Position numbers and translations under genes: made by a program
Shown here: piece by piece, positions 1-12,099 of the stretch
How positions within the stretch are numbered: the stretch's first letter is position 1
Layout: every line of letters starts with the position of its first letter
Assembly (NCBI RefSeq): GCF_030848805.1
Contig: NC_092360.1
Location: forward strand, 13,516,001 to 13,580,000
Length of the DNA stretch: 64,000 bases
DNA from: Temnothorax longispinosus
Lineage: Eukaryota; Arthropoda; Insecta; Hymenoptera; Formicidae
Direction: 5' to 3'
Notes under the pieces: model-generated
Seen by the model: the letters and a program-made list of their open reading frames with translations, nothing else
Databases searched by the model: none
Told to the model about the DNA's origin: nothing

Positions 1-335
1 CATATGTAAAATCCGACCGAGCAACCTCCTTATGGTACACATCAGTATAGGTTTAGGGTAACTCCGATATTATACGCTGCGCAAGGATTTACGCCGCAGA
101 AGTCAGAAAAAATAGAAGGAATGAAGATATTTGCTCGCAATCACTCTGTTATGTGCCTTTATGTCATATTAATATGTGTTGTGTTGCAATTTCAGTTTTT
201 ACTGTTAATATTAAGGAAACGTCGTGAGTTGAATCTATTTTTCAATGTAGTAGTAGCGCGATCATATATTACGATCTACGTAAAATGATTACTGTAAAGA
301 GTGTAAAATATTTAATGGTTGTTATGTGATACATA
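1..335. repeat. Inverted-repeat copy A (partner at 11762-12099)
   Basis: This stretch is repeated in opposite orientation at 11762-12099 with high but imperfect identity: point differences, a few small indels and similarity over about 300 bases. It may continue left of the window. It contains the motif GGGTAACTCCG, and a reverse-complement copy of that motif lies at about 928-940, so part of it could be the terminus of a TA-flanked DNA transposon. No coding potential is visible. The element type is unresolved. Confidence 0.8.
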
Positions 336-1409
336 CGTGTAAAGGGATAGTAAGGGATGGAATACAGCAAAATACAAGTGCATAGCTCTTGTATTTTTTG
401 TTTAGCTTTATATCTTGTATACCCCACCTGTTTAGAATATATGGCATTTTTAGCGTGCGGGATTTATGCCATAGTACAAACGCTCTGTAAAAATCGAAAT
501 CTCTTACGCAATCTTTTTCCTCCTTTGGATCATATATAATAATAATGCATCTATCGTTCGTCTATTTTCTTTTAAAATTTTTCAGTTTTATAATTTGTTT
601 ATCATTCTTGCACCTTAATAAACTTTTTACACACATTTTATAACATATTATGACATTTTATTGCCACATTTCTAAACATTACTTGTAATTTTTTGTAAGG
701 CGTATATTCCACTTATGAATATCATAATTAATCCCACCCCTATGGGATATATGGCAAAAATGCAAAGGTCTCTAAAAGTTTTTTTTTCTTGTTAAATACA
801 AAGAACAAATATTTCACATTTCTAATTTTTTTATAGTATATAAAAGTTTTATTGGTATAATTTATTTGCTTTAAACATAGTAAATAATACTCGATAAATT
901 AAGCTTTTTTAGGTACAACGTATATACCGGAGTTACCCTATACGTAAATGCCGGCGGTATCGTGCTGAAATCATTAAAAAAAAACAGGGGTTACTTTAAA
1001 TTGTAATATCTCGCTAAATAATCGGCGCAGGACAGTTCTTTTCTCCAATTGTGTGCGCGAATGGGCGAAGGAGTTTTGAGTCCGAAGAAAATCGAATTAG
1101 AATGTAAATTAATGTAACGAATTGTCTATAATTAAAACTGACTATTCACAAAGTTTATATTTACAGTGTTTTTTTCTTTTTTACAAACGAAAGAAATAAT
1201 GAACGAAAGCGCGCGTGAAATGCAGCTTAGCGATCGCACTTATCGCGAGCAGCAAAAGAAGGTTCGAATACAGAGACTCTAATTTCGAATCTGACCGACG
1301 AAAAGAGCACGGAATCGCACACTTGAATACAGAAGTAATCGCATACTGTTACTATAGCAGTACTGAGCTCGAGTGTGAGTCCGCGCGCGGAGAAAAATTT
1401 CTATTTCAA
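336..1409. other. AT-rich stretch without a recognised gene
   Basis: Apart from the GGGTAACTCCG-type inverted motif near 928-940, I see only AT-rich sequence to 1200. From 1200 to 1409 the sequence is more GC-rich and open in one plus frame, but it has no recognisable protein similarity and leads into the repeat at 1410. Confidence 0.6.
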
Positions 1410-1640
1410 ACTCTGCTCTGCACACGAGGAGAGACGGACCTGACTTTAAGAAAGAGACGTACTGAAAAGTATGTTTCTCTCTCTAACTTCTTCCGAACAG
1501 GGGTCTGTTATGTATTGTCAGTCCATCTATAAGCTATGTATGCAAATGTCGAATCATCTGCTAGATGGCACCCGCTAGCTGGCGTTTCTCGTATTTAAAA
1601 TACGACGAACGATAGTATCTCGAGGAGGCAGCAGCTTGGA
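1410..1640 (+). repeat. Dispersed repeat, copy 1 (partner 5889-6110)
   Basis: About 220 bases match 5889-6110 in the same orientation with scattered substitutions and short indels. Shared landmarks include the run GACCTGACTTTAAGAAAGAG and the block around GCTAGCTGGCGTTTCTCGTA. Each copy is preceded by a GC-richer segment. No terminal inverted repeats or reverse transcriptase were seen, so this could be a SINE-like or non-autonomous element; the class is not assigned. Confidence 0.75.
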
Positions 1641-1714
1641 ATTAGAACGATGGTGGAAGGAAATAGAATAGAACTTTGAAACGAGGTTTAAGAAAATTTT
1701 ATAGAGAAAGCATT

Positions 1715-1831
1715 GGCCGCATTCGGGAAACACAACTGTTGAGTGAGCGGTCAGTGATTTTTTAATATGATTGGTTCTTACCTTTGGTTCTTTTCCGTAT
1801 CACTCAACGGTTGTGTTTATTGAACGCGGCC
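1715..1831. mobile_element. MITE with ~32 bp terminal inverted repeats
   Basis: The ends begin GGCCGCATTCGGGAAACACA and finish with the imperfect reverse complement ending GAACGCGGCC. The arms are about 32 bases and the interior is about 55 bases with no ORF, which is the shape of a miniature inverted-repeat transposable element. The target duplication is not clear. Confidence 0.7.
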
Positions 1832-1989
1832 ATCTAAATATATTAAAAATAATGTCAAAATGATATATAATAATCATTATTTATCAAAGATATCTACTAA
1901 GAGAGATCTATTAGATATCTTATTTGAGACATTTCTTGAAAATATTATCTTTGATATTCTAAATGATATTAGTTTGGTCTCTCATGAAA

Positions 1990-2092
1990 GATATCATAAT
2001 GTTAATTGTCTTGTTTCTGAGCCGTCCAAATGCGCATAAGCCGCTATAGTTTAAATATGAACGGTTCAGAAACTAAATAACATTATGATATC
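1990..2092. mobile_element. Small inverted-repeat element (MITE-like)
   Basis: The left arm starts GATATCATAATGTTA and contains GTTTCTGAGCCGT. The right arm is its imperfect reverse complement ending TAACATTATGATATC. Arms are about 35-40 bases around a short spacer. The surrounding 1880-2160 region repeats GATATC-rich fragments. Confidence 0.6.
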
Positions 2093-2241
2093 TTTAATGA
2101 CAGATTTTGATGTTATTTAAAAAGATATCATAATAATAATGTTGTCAAGAAATAGATTTAACCTATAAAAATTTTATAATTTAATACTACACTTAGGGTG
2201 TGTTCCACTTAACGCCTGCAACGTTTTTAGAATCACTTCGT

Positions 2242-2365
2242 CCTCGTTTACACTGAGTAAATTATCGTAAGTTACTACAAAATCCCGTTTACGCAAAGGA
2301 AAATCCCGTTTGCGCGAAGGAATTATCGTAAGTTACTACAGAAATAACGCTCGCGTAAACGTAGT
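2242..2365. mobile_element. Partial copy of a MITE (fuller copy 26674-26842)
   Basis: It shares long blocks with 26674-26842, including TTATCGTAAGTTACTACA, two CCCGTTTACGC-type internal repeats and the end GCTCGCGTAAACGTAGTA. The left terminal repeat seen at 26674 is truncated here. Confidence 0.7.
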
Positions 2366-2372
2366 AATTGTT

Positions 2373-3499
2373 ATTGTGTTTAGGTTTTTCGGTAAAACGT
2401 TTTATTTATATACAAAAAATGTGAAATATTAAAAAAAAAAAACTATTTTTATAAAAATTCATATTAATCCTGCATTACTTACCTGTATTTCTTTCTTCAC
2501 CTTTCTGTACAAAACCACTTATATGGAAATAGAAAGGAATTGGAAAAGTAGTTATTATTTTTCAAACCGCTTAATGCCCAATACAAAAAAAACAGATAAA
2601 CTATTATTTTGATGTTTTATATGTATGCCGAGTTACTAAATTTCAGGAACATTTATTTTTAAAAAATACTGCTCTAAATATATATTTATGTACAATTAAA
2701 AAAATTTCGAAAAAAGGAAAATATCAATTTCAGCTAACTTTTTTTAATATATTATACTTTTTATTTACGTTTTGTACTTTACGTTTTGTTTATCGCTTGC
2801 ATGCAGTAGCTTTATGAAATGTTTCTTTATTTTTTTATTCCCTCAATCTTTTGGAAATGTGAAATATTGTGAAATAGTTATATCTCGTAAGTAACTTATT
2901 TGACAATTTTTTTTTACATTTTCTTCTGATGGAAAACACCACCACTTTTCCGCGGTTTTCATCGAGCAGTAATGTGGACTCAAATGCTTTTTTTGTTACG
3001 ACAACATGTCAATAACAGATGTGGTATATATTTCAGACATTTGTTATTTACTTTTATGCACGTATAATAATGCCTTAATTAAAACAAGTGTTTTAATAAT
3101 TGTTATGTAGTGACATTGACGAGTAAGAAAGTTTAATATTTTTCAGATTTATATATTTCTGTCCACGTTTCTAGCAAAGAGTGGATTTCCCATTTGTTAA
3201 ACTACCTATCTTACTTATTAAACAGTGAGCTTTAAAATGCTTTTTTAAATTTATAGTGGGTTCTTCTATTGCAATGCGTTTAACTGTAGTACAATTTTCA
3301 TATGAGAAAATTATTTCTTACTAGAATTTATTTGAACGGTATACAATTAAGGATATTAAAACAAATAAAAAAGTTATAAATTATACACAAAATACATATG
3401 TATATAACTTTCTTAGTTCAATATCATTTGGAACATGTATATGTATATATACATACACAGTAAAAAATAAAACGTAATTTTAACATTTTTATATATCCC
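2373..3499. other. AT-rich stretch, nothing recognised
   Basis: Highly AT-rich sequence with short homopolymer runs. I found no open reading frame of note, exon-like segment or clear repeat structure. Confidence 0.6.
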
Positions 3500-3655
3500 A
3501 AAAAGTCTACTCTAAATTTTAAGTTAAATTGATTCGTTCGTTATGTGTTACTTGTTGACAAATTAGAAATGTTAATTAATTGACATTATACTTTACACTT
3601 ATATTTGTTCTTTTGACTTTATTTTTCAAGTTATATTAACACAGGATATTAATTA
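3500..3655. repeat. Dispersed repeat, copy 1 (inverted partner 53825-53990)
   Basis: The block running from AAAAAGTCTACTCTAAATTT to TTATATTAACACAGGATATT matches the reverse complement of about 53825-53990 with moderate divergence. The shared 160 bases carry no ORF. The class is unknown. Confidence 0.7.
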
Positions 3656-5570
3656 TGTTACAGATTTTACAGATTTTTACAGATACGTTTAACTGTTGTT
3701 TATGTGTTAAAATAACTTTAAGACACGTTGATATTTTATATTTTATGTGTATATATTAGGTCATTCGACATAAATAAATAATATATAAAATATAGTAATT
3801 ATATAAATATATTTGTTAACAAAAATACCTCATACGGATATATAGAATTAATAATTTCCAATATTATTTAATATTGGAATCCAATATTATTTCCATATTA
3901 TTTAGAAGTAATAAGCAAGAATTTTTTCGGAAAGAAATTGTAAAATAATAAGAGTATAGGTCAGGGTCAAAGGATGAAAATTTCTGCAAGAATTATCAAC
4001 ATACTTTTTTATTACAATTTTTTTATGTTTATTAATCATTTTACATCATCTCTACATTATTCCAAAGATCGCTCTTTGGTTATTAGGCCAGTCAAATTAG
4101 ACATTGAGGTCGAAAGTGAGGCAAACTTTTTTATTCCTTTTTAGGCGTGTAGGGGGTGTTTAGAAAAGCTTATTTCTGACTTGTCATGTTATTTGACCCA
4201 GAGCTTTTTGAGGGTTGGAGGGGAAACCAAAATTTTCGCGGTTTTTTTGCATTTATCTCGTTTCGATTAATAGATAGCACTTTTTCGATCCTGAGAAAGT
4301 TGTAGGGCTTGAAAAAACGAAGAAAATGAGCGGTGACTCGTGCCGATTCGTCAAAAATTGTCAATCAAAGTGGGAAAATGCACAAAAAATTGGGAAAAAA
4401 AATTAAAGTTAACAGAAGTTCCCAATCGTTTTGACCAGCCAACTCTTTCTTTATCTTTACTTACAACTATTTTATGTAATTATTTATACTATTCGAATAA
4501 TAATCATAAAAAAATGGGCAAGTAAATGATATTACTTTGATTTCATTTTAAAAGAATATATTGAAGAACAAACTTCAAACAATCATTCTGAACACAATTA
4601 ATCTTTTTCGATATTTTTGTCTGACATTTAATGCAGTTAAGGAAGTATTTTTTATACCTGCATGTTTCATTTGTTATTAATATTATTTATTAATAATATT
4701 CAATTTTCATTAATTCATTTTTATTGTTATTTTCAGGCAAAATATCCCAAGAACGTGTAAATCAAATCATGCAGACCATTATTATTCGTCATACATGAAT
4801 TTTCAACATTAAAATCAACCAGATTTTTGTATTTATAATTTTTTGCGTTTTTTGAACACGAACAAAAATGTCTATAATTTAAATTCCGTTTAATTATAAA
4901 TAATTTAAATTGTACATATTATTTCAAATTGTCAGCAAATTGTTCATATTTTCTTATTTGAGCGAAGTAAAAACTAATACTTCTCTCGAGAAATCACGAT
5001 TTTGTCTTAATAAAGAAATAAAATGTTTTCTTTATTTTATTCTTAAATTATTTAAAAACTACTGAACCCATTGGATTACAAATCCTCTTTCTGAACCCTC
5101 AAAACATGGAGATGTATTAATACAATTTTTGTTAATTAAACTACTGATCGTAATATTTTCCTTATTTTCTAAAAAGTTTTAATTTTCAGAGCTGGAAGTT
5201 AATAATATACATTTGCTCAGACTATCGCGTCAACACATTTTTAGTATAAAAATGATTTTCAAAATTGTTCTGTTTTTTTATTTATTTATTGAATTTACAA
5301 ATTTGCTAAATTTATATAAAAACTTAAATTTATACAAAAAATTATTTATTGCATTGTTTACTGCATTTATTAACTTTTTGTGATAAATTAAATTTATCAG
5401 TATTTATTGTTTGTTACTATTTACTCAATTTCTTAATTTACTGAATTTATTTTATTTAATTAAATTTTATTTATTGCTTCAATTTAATTCAATTAATTCC
5501 TCAATTAGAATTGAATTTATGTAGACATATTTTCGATACAATTATTTTATTTTATTCAAAAGGACGCGTA
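3656..5570. other. AT-rich stretch, no gene seen
   Basis: AT-rich DNA with simple runs. A short open frame at 4340-4525 (plus) and one at 4170-4364 (minus) lack any recognisable similarity and look fortuitous. Confidence 0.55.
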
Positions 5571-5888
5571 ATATGCCTGCCGTCACTTCCGCTCCCATTA
5601 ATAGCGGCTTTGTCTCATCCCTCATTAAAGGATCCCTACTGCCGACACACCGATTAGACCGAGCGTCATTTGTGTGCGTAGTGGAGGGGGAAATTCGCGT
5701 GCGTGCCGGAGCTCGAAATCGCAGCACCGGATACCCGATTATTCAGCGAAAACAAGTGACGCTTCAAAACCGCAATATTCGGTTTATTCGCGGATCCGCA
5801 GATACCCGAATATTTGAAGCGTTGGATCCGGATCCGCGGATCCGAATCTACGTTCGCGGCGAACTCGACCGCAGTCGCCTAGCAACGA
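5571..5888. other. GC-rich island with CGGATCCG-type repeats
   Basis: This segment is markedly richer in G+C and CpG than its surroundings and is open in a plus frame that continues to 5950. Near 5775-5850 it contains repeated ATTCGCGGATCC/GGATCCGCGGATC units forming local palindromes. It abuts the dispersed repeat at 5889, so it may be the 5' part of the same element. No protein family was recognised. Confidence 0.45.
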
Positions 5889-6110
5889 GTCTGCTCTGCA
5901 GTCTGCACACGAGGAGAAACGGACCTGACTTTAAGAAAGAGACGTACTGAAAAGTATGTTTCCCTCTCTAACTTCTTCCGTCGTATTGTCAGTCCGTCTA
6001 TAAGCTATGTATGCGAATGTCGAATCATCCGCTAGATGGCATCTGCTAGCTGGCGTTTCTCGTATTTAAAATTCGACAACGATATTATAAGAACTCGAGG
6101 CAGCAGCTTG
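5889..6110 (+). repeat. Dispersed repeat, copy 2 (partner 1410-1640)
   Basis: Direct-orientation copy of 1410-1640, sharing CACACGAGGAGA, GACCTGACTTTAAGAAAGAG, CTATAAGCTATGTATGC and GCTAGCTGGCGTTTCTCGTA. A short internal segment present in copy 1 is missing, and copy 2 has its own small indels. Confidence 0.75.
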
Positions 6111-6256
6111 TCGGACAACTTAACATTTAAGAGAGTTTAGTAGGAAAAGCAGTGGATAGTCAGGATATCTGATGGCAAATGTTATCTGATATTATATTCA
6201 CAGTATCTTTACGACTTCCATGCCTAGAGAGAAGCGAAGTGGCCAATTTCACGCCA

Positions 6257-6313
6257 GGGCGGCATAGCGGATGGAAAGTTGTTACTTACAACTTTCCGCC
6301 CGCTATGCCGCCC
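6257..6313. repeat. Compact hairpin (near-perfect inverted repeat)
   Basis: The left arm GGGCGGCATAGCGG followed by GGAAAGTTGT is mirrored by ACAACTTTCC and CCGCTATGCCGCCC, with a loop of only a few bases. It could be a tiny foldback element or a structured RNA hairpin. No transcription evidence is visible. Confidence 0.7.
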
Positions 6314-9204
6314 ACAATATACTATAAAAAAAATTCACAAGAACGAGAATAATTGTTGTTCGTAGTTTTGAATGTTGATTTTATCCCGTTTACTAAATTG
6401 CTCTATCACGTCATAAATTAAATTATTATATATTAATTTTATAGAAATATTATTTAATATTTGTTATATACCAAATACTCGTATAAATAAATACTGCACA
6501 AATATAAATAATAAAATAGTTTCATTAACATTTAATTTTTTTTTGTACTTTCTTAGTGCATACGTAGGTCAGTCACATCCGACGCTATTTTCCCTACCTT
6601 AAAGTATTTAAAATCTGTCTGCATTGTAGTTGACGATTTTATAGTCGTTTTAATAATCATTGTTTATTTAATATTTAATTTTAATAAATTTGAATAAGAT
6701 AAAGGGAAAAAATGTTTTTTTCTTTAATTTATGACGTTATGTTCTGTGTGTGAAGAGTTCTCTTTTGATAGATGTTTTTTTAGGAAGATAACTTAATAAA
6801 TTTTCTTCTCAACAATGAGGCCTTTACTGAGGCCTCTATATGTAAGGGAGACCAGGACTATCTGTCTACAATTTACGCTTTTTTCAAGTTTACTGAAAAA
6901 CTAATAAGATATTTAGCTGAATATTTTGATAGTATAACCTTTTAAACTTTCTATAAAAAAAAATAACGTAGTTAGAATCATTCATCTTTTAACATTTAAA
7001 GAAACGAATTTTTTAAGTGGGCAAGTAGAGCGTAGACAGATGGCTCCCTATATGTGGGCTATCTATCCACATAATAATAACATATTATTTATATCTTAAT
7101 TTTTATACTTATTATATATTACTTATATAGTTTTAATACAATTATTATATATTTGACTCTTTCGACTAGGCAGTTTTTTCAATTATATAAAATTTATTAT
7201 CTATATGTATATAATATTGAAAAACTGTTTAGTTGAAGGAGTCAAAGCAATAATAGGCGTTTGTGTAGACTTTCTGATAGGATCCTGCATGGAATTGACT
7301 TTTCTTTATATCAGACTGATTTTGAGTCCGTTGCAAAATCAATGCGGTGAGTTTTTTTTGTCCCCTCAATTTTTTAATCATTTTTTGAATTTGAGGCTTT
7401 TACATTTCTTCAGCAGCGTTTGAAATAAAAAATACTAAATAATTTTAAACAAACTCATATATTTACTTGAAGAGTATTTTTAAAATAAAAATTTAGAGAC
7501 GATTCTTGAATTACAAGATCAAGTAGCTGCTCGTAGGTCACTTTTGTACAGTAGCGAGTGAGAGTCCAAACATTTCTTCCGAATTCTAACGCCATTTTTG
7601 CGAAAAGATTCTCGCTCAGTTTTCATTCTTTTAGTCGCTCCATCTAAGTATAATTTTATTGGGTATGTCTATTTTATCCGTCTTTCTTTTGCAGTTACGC
7701 ACTATTATCTATAAAAAAAAATAAAATTTGTTATTGATATGTGTGGACACATTGCTCCATTAAAAATAAGACTGATAGCCCCGACCACTTTTTTCAGTCT
7801 TTAGCATATTACAAATTTTAGATTATGCGGGATTAAGATTTGATGCTTCTCACATTTGATAACTATATATTAATTGATAATATTATAAATTGCTTCCCTT
7901 AATTTGAGTTAAATTAGGTACTGTCGCGCGACAAATTTAATTGAAATAAAATATACTGTCGATAATCAGCTGTTGAAGTGACGCGCATTATTATAGCTCT
8001 TAAAAAATTATCCCTGATTTATATATATTTAAACGTTTCTTTTTATAAGAAAAGAATGCAAATGTGGAATAATATATATATAATTTCAAAAATAGAACAC
8101 ATACATATATTTTATTTATCTACTACAATACATAAAATGTATAAAACGAATATTTTACAACTCAATAATATATTATACATTATTAGAATGGCGCTGTAAT
8201 TATATTACATACATTGTTTCAATGCGTAATATATGCGTGTGGTATAGAACACTATCATATTTAAAATTTTACAGGTAAGAAATTTAGCAGGCCAGAAATA
8301 ATTGTTATCATAAATCAGATTATCTTGTTAAAAACAAAATAATAAAAAGATAAGAAAAAAATTAAATTATTCCAGTATATGTAGGTCAGTAAAAGATATT
8401 ATAGAGAACAATTGCAATAACAACCAATTAATGAGAGGTGGTTAATTAAGAATATTATTTAAAAATCAGTAAAATTTTCTTTATTATATTCTCCACTAAT
8501 TGTTTTTAGTAGATATCTTTTATAGTATCCTTTATTAAGATATACATACTTGACACACACACAACCATTTTAATTTTTTTCATTTTTTAATTCTTTATTT
8601 GTTTCTAACGAGATAACAATTACTACCATAATATATAATATCACAATCACATCTGTTACACACTGTCTCGACATACGCTGGCTTTCCTCCTCACACCGAC
8701 GTCGTCTTCGCATGGAAAGATGAAGACTGCTGCTCCTCTTCAGATGTCTCTTTGGCACAGGTTTACCTATAAACACAGAAAATTACAATATAAAACTAGA
8801 AATCGGAAGGACGTACATATTACAGTTGGAATGGCGCTAAAAAGGACCGATTATTATTGCGAACACGAGAAATTTCCATGTCTTATCGATTTAAAAAATG
8901 GGCGTTGAAAAGTGCTGTTTTGTCTATTGACACAGACAGAGATTACACTGGTCTCTCTCCTCCTTCTCCCCTCAACTCCTTCATCCCTCAACTTCTTCTA
9001 CTCTTCTCTCCTACTCCTTCTGCTCTCCTTCTTTTTCTTCTTCCTCTCCTCGCTCCTAGGATTCATTTGCCTTGGTTCTTCACAGATTCTCCTGCGGAGA
9101 AAACGTACTATAAAAACAATGTATAAGTAAATTATACATAGAAGATTAAAAACTATTAGAGTCATTGTGCAATACGTCGCAAACATCCCGTCGTCAGGAT
9201 TGCA
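6314..9204. other. AT-rich intergenic DNA with minor exon-like pieces
   Basis: Mostly AT-rich. A plus-strand open segment at about 7205-7345 ends at a GTGAGT donor-like site. A minus-strand segment at 8570-8776 begins after a TATAG acceptor-like site and encodes an Arg-rich stretch followed by a hydrophobic run. Neither resembles a known family and both may be chance. A CTT-rich run occupies 8980-9050. Confidence 0.4.
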
Positions 9205-9358
9205 AAGGATGGCAACGCGCTAGTTGAAAAGTGTAATTTCTGATTGCCGATTGCCAGTTGCTATTGCCAAAAAGTTCAAAAGTTCAACTTTCTTAACAAC
9301 CGTAACTGTCAATAAGCGCAACCGGAATTAATAATTTTCAACTGGCCGTTGCCATTCT
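9205..9358. mobile_element. MITE-like inverted-repeat element
   Basis: The left end AAGGATGGCAACGCGCTAGT has a mirrored right end ACTGGCCGTTGCCATTCTT. Arms are about 27 bases with mismatches. The interior has no ORF. Confidence 0.55.
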
Positions 9359-9574
9359 TCGCGATTACCGACGTAGGCGTTTACGACGTATTGTAAAATG
9401 ACTCTAAATATTTCATATCTCAACGCGTAGTTAAACCTGGACATTCTAATTAATTTCGTTCTTAATTAAGAATATTTCAACTTTCTACATAGAATATACG
9501 TGTACATTACACATTGTTGTATACATATTTTATGTACAATTTTATGTAAAAGTTGAAATATTACTCAAATATAT

Positions 9575-9913
9575 CATTAGACTCGTGAAAATGTCAACAA
9601 ATTAATAGACGGCGATACGAGTCAGGCACGGTACGTGGTGCGCAAGTAAAGAAATTAATAGTTACAGAAGTAACGAATTACAATGTATATATGGAGGGGT
9701 TAAAGCCATAATGCATGTGGTAATATTTATCGCAATAACCGGTTAATATATAAGTTTAACAAACGCGCATGTTTCAGCCTGCGTAAATTCAAATATATCA
9801 TATTAGACTCGTGAAAATGTCAACAAATTAATAGACGGCGATACGATAATTTTCCAACGATAGCTGTGTTTCAAGTCCGACAAATAATCGGCGCGCAGTT
9901 TATTAAGTTGGAA

Positions 9914-9960
<47 letters not shown>

Positions 9961-10055
9961 CATTGCGTAATTCGTTACTTCTGTAACTATTAATTTCTTT
10001 ACTTGCGCACCACGTATACCACGCCTGACTCGTATCGCCGTCTATTAATTTGTTG
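9575..10055. repeat. Nested direct and inverted repeats around a (TA)n run
   Basis: The block 9595-9681 is repeated in inverted orientation at 9966-10055 with about 95% identity, from CAACAAATTAATAGACGGCG to AGTAACGAATTAC. A shorter copy of the 9575-9623 part (ATTAGACTCGTGAAAATGTC and onward) recurs in direct orientation at about 9800-9846. A pure (TA)n run sits at 9915-9957 inside the loop. This looks like an element with long terminal inverted repeats that was copied or partly inserted into itself. Confidence 0.75.
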
Positions 10056-10154
10056 AAATATTACTATTTAAAAGCAAAAACAACACGAATGTTTTAGGTA
10101 CTCGACCGGGTTTTGACATTTTTACCTGAAACAAATAATGTAATTCTTATTTGT

Positions 10155-11679
10155 TTAACGTTTGTTCTTTAGGGTTGTCTCTCCTGTCCTTTCGTCGCTC
10201 CAAAAGTCGTGGTTAACCCCTCTCGCCTCGACTGTTCGTGTGCGTGGACCACGCATCTTGCTGCGATTTCCCTTCTTCGCAACGCGAACAGCCTCCCGCA
10301 TCTGAGCCTGGAATTCAGATCGCGTTGGCTTTGGAAAGTGCCGGTTCCTACATACAGCATCTGGAAAGAAGTATGAGATATATCAGAAACATAATATTAA
10401 AAATCTTTGTTAGTAAAAGTGGAAAAATTCGTACCGTATATTGCCGTAATCAGACGAGCTTTATACAAGGGTGTCGCTGTCCTTCTTCTCGGCCCCACCA
10501 GGTGAATGACCGCGTCAGTGAGTCGGTTTAGCTTTCCTTCAAGCATAGATTTACGGCTTCCTTTAAATGGAAGCCACCGACATATTCGAAATAATTTACC
10601 TGAAAAAATTAAGATTAATTAAAATGCATAATAAATACATATTTGAGTTAATGAGGGCAAAAGTCTTAACTTACAGCATCGGAATAACCGTTCTGGTCAA
10701 TGTTTTCGAATGCGTCCATCTGCTGTATGTTGATATCGGAAATCCAGCAGGCTTTACTGTCGCGGAATGGCGATCCTGTACGCATTTTAATATTTTTTCT
10801 AATAGTCTTTTCATTTGTCTGAAAACAAAAACATTACACAAAGTTAGACTTTGAAAAAGAGAGAGGACGTTTTATATTAATATATATATTTCATACTTAC
10901 TTCAGCTCTGCCTCCATGCGATCGAGTCGTTCCTCTTGCCTGTAATTTATACCTATATGTAATTATTTACAAATATACATCCTTTTGAGAAACTCATCTT
11001 TTTCTTATAAATCTTTGTACAAATAAGTATAAAAGTACCTTTTGTCTGTACTTTTTTCTTGCATCGGAATTTCCTGTGAATAACGAACATCATCTCTTTC
11101 CTTTTGAGAACACCGTCTCTCATTTTCACCATAACGTTGATATGGCAACGTGTGTCTTGTTGAAACGACCTGGATTTTGCAACGGTATCCTGCAACTGAA
11201 GCTAAGTGTTATAGTATAATATATTTTATCAGTACTTATAGTATATAATCAGTATTTATATCAGTACAGTATATAATATAAAAATGTAAAATTTTGTGCA
11301 TTATTGTATGTGTGTTTTTGTATGACAGGCGGTGTGTACGGGTGTGGTGTATTTCCGTATGTCTGTATTTGTGGAGCGCACCCTGTGTATGATAAAATGT
11401 TTGTGTGCGGTTGTGTGTTTGTGTGCGTGCACTGAGGTGTATGTTGTGTATATGGCTGTATCATGTCTGTATTAATATCAGTAGGCGTAAGGCTCTTGCG
11501 CTCCAGCATCCTGTTGATGTCCTCGAAGTCGTCGTCGATCGTTCCTGGTACGATAGTAGCTGCTGCTGCTGTGCTCCTCCTTTTCATAGGACTTTCATCC
11601 GAAGACGTCGTTTGATACCGTATCGGCTTGTTAATGACGCGCTTTGGCCGCGGCGCCGAATTCTGCATATCTATAATAT
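10155..11679 (-). pseudogene. Broken DUF4806-type protein gene (5 or more exons)
   Basis: Read on the minus strand, a chain of exons with canonical splice sites encodes a protein of the DUF4806 type, a family of unknown function common in ants. Exons are 11679 to about 11264 (Lys/Arg/Ser-rich N-terminal part with YQTTSSDESPMKRR), about 11200-11039, 10939-10901 (charged coiled-coil), 10818-10675, 10599-10435 and 10360-10155 (ending at TAA). The last three carry the family core: MDAFENID, then VGGFHLKEAVNLCLK, FTWWGREEGQ, YKARLITAIYDAVCRN and EFQAQMREAVRVAK. Three lesions are visible: a one-base shift near 10732 before QQMDAF, an in-frame TAA near 10529 and a one-base loss near 10466 after GREEGQRHP. 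Splice phases still match across every intron, so decay is recent or some lesions are assembly errors. The start exon was not found; upstream lies repeat copy B. The DUF4806 name is from memory of the family. Confidence 0.7.
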
Positions 11680-11761
11680 CTGTAAGTATAAGAATGTATG
11701 TTAATATGTTTTGTATATTACAAGTACAAATCTATGTTGTTTGCATTCTACAACATGCGTA

Positions 11762-12099
11762 TATGTATCATATAATAACCATTAAATCTTTTACACTTTT
11801 TACAGTAATCATTTTACGTAGGTCGTAATATATGATCGCGCTACTTACTACATTTAAAAATAAATTCAACTCACGACGTTTCCTTAATATTAACAGTAAA
11901 GAACTAAAATTACAACACAACACATTCTAATATAACATAAAGGCACATAACAGAATAATTAATTGCGAGCAAATACCTTCATTCCTTCTATTTTTTCTGA
12001 CTTCTGCGGTGTAAATCCTTGCGCAGCGTATAATACCGGAGTTACCCTAAACCTACTGATGTACCATGGGGAGGTTGTTCAGTCGGATTTTACATATGA
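11762..12099. repeat. Inverted-repeat copy B (partner 1-335)
   Basis: Reverse-complement copy of the first ~335 bases of the window. Identity stays high from the CATATGTAAAATCCGAC end to about 80 bases before the first visible DUF4806-type exon, where it stops. It lies in what would be that gene's upstream intron or flank. Confidence 0.8.

Noticed and set aside
8857..9186. Three overlapping ORFs over a CTT-rich tract
   Set aside because: Low-complexity pyrimidine tract gives Ser/Leu/Phe in all frames; no homology.
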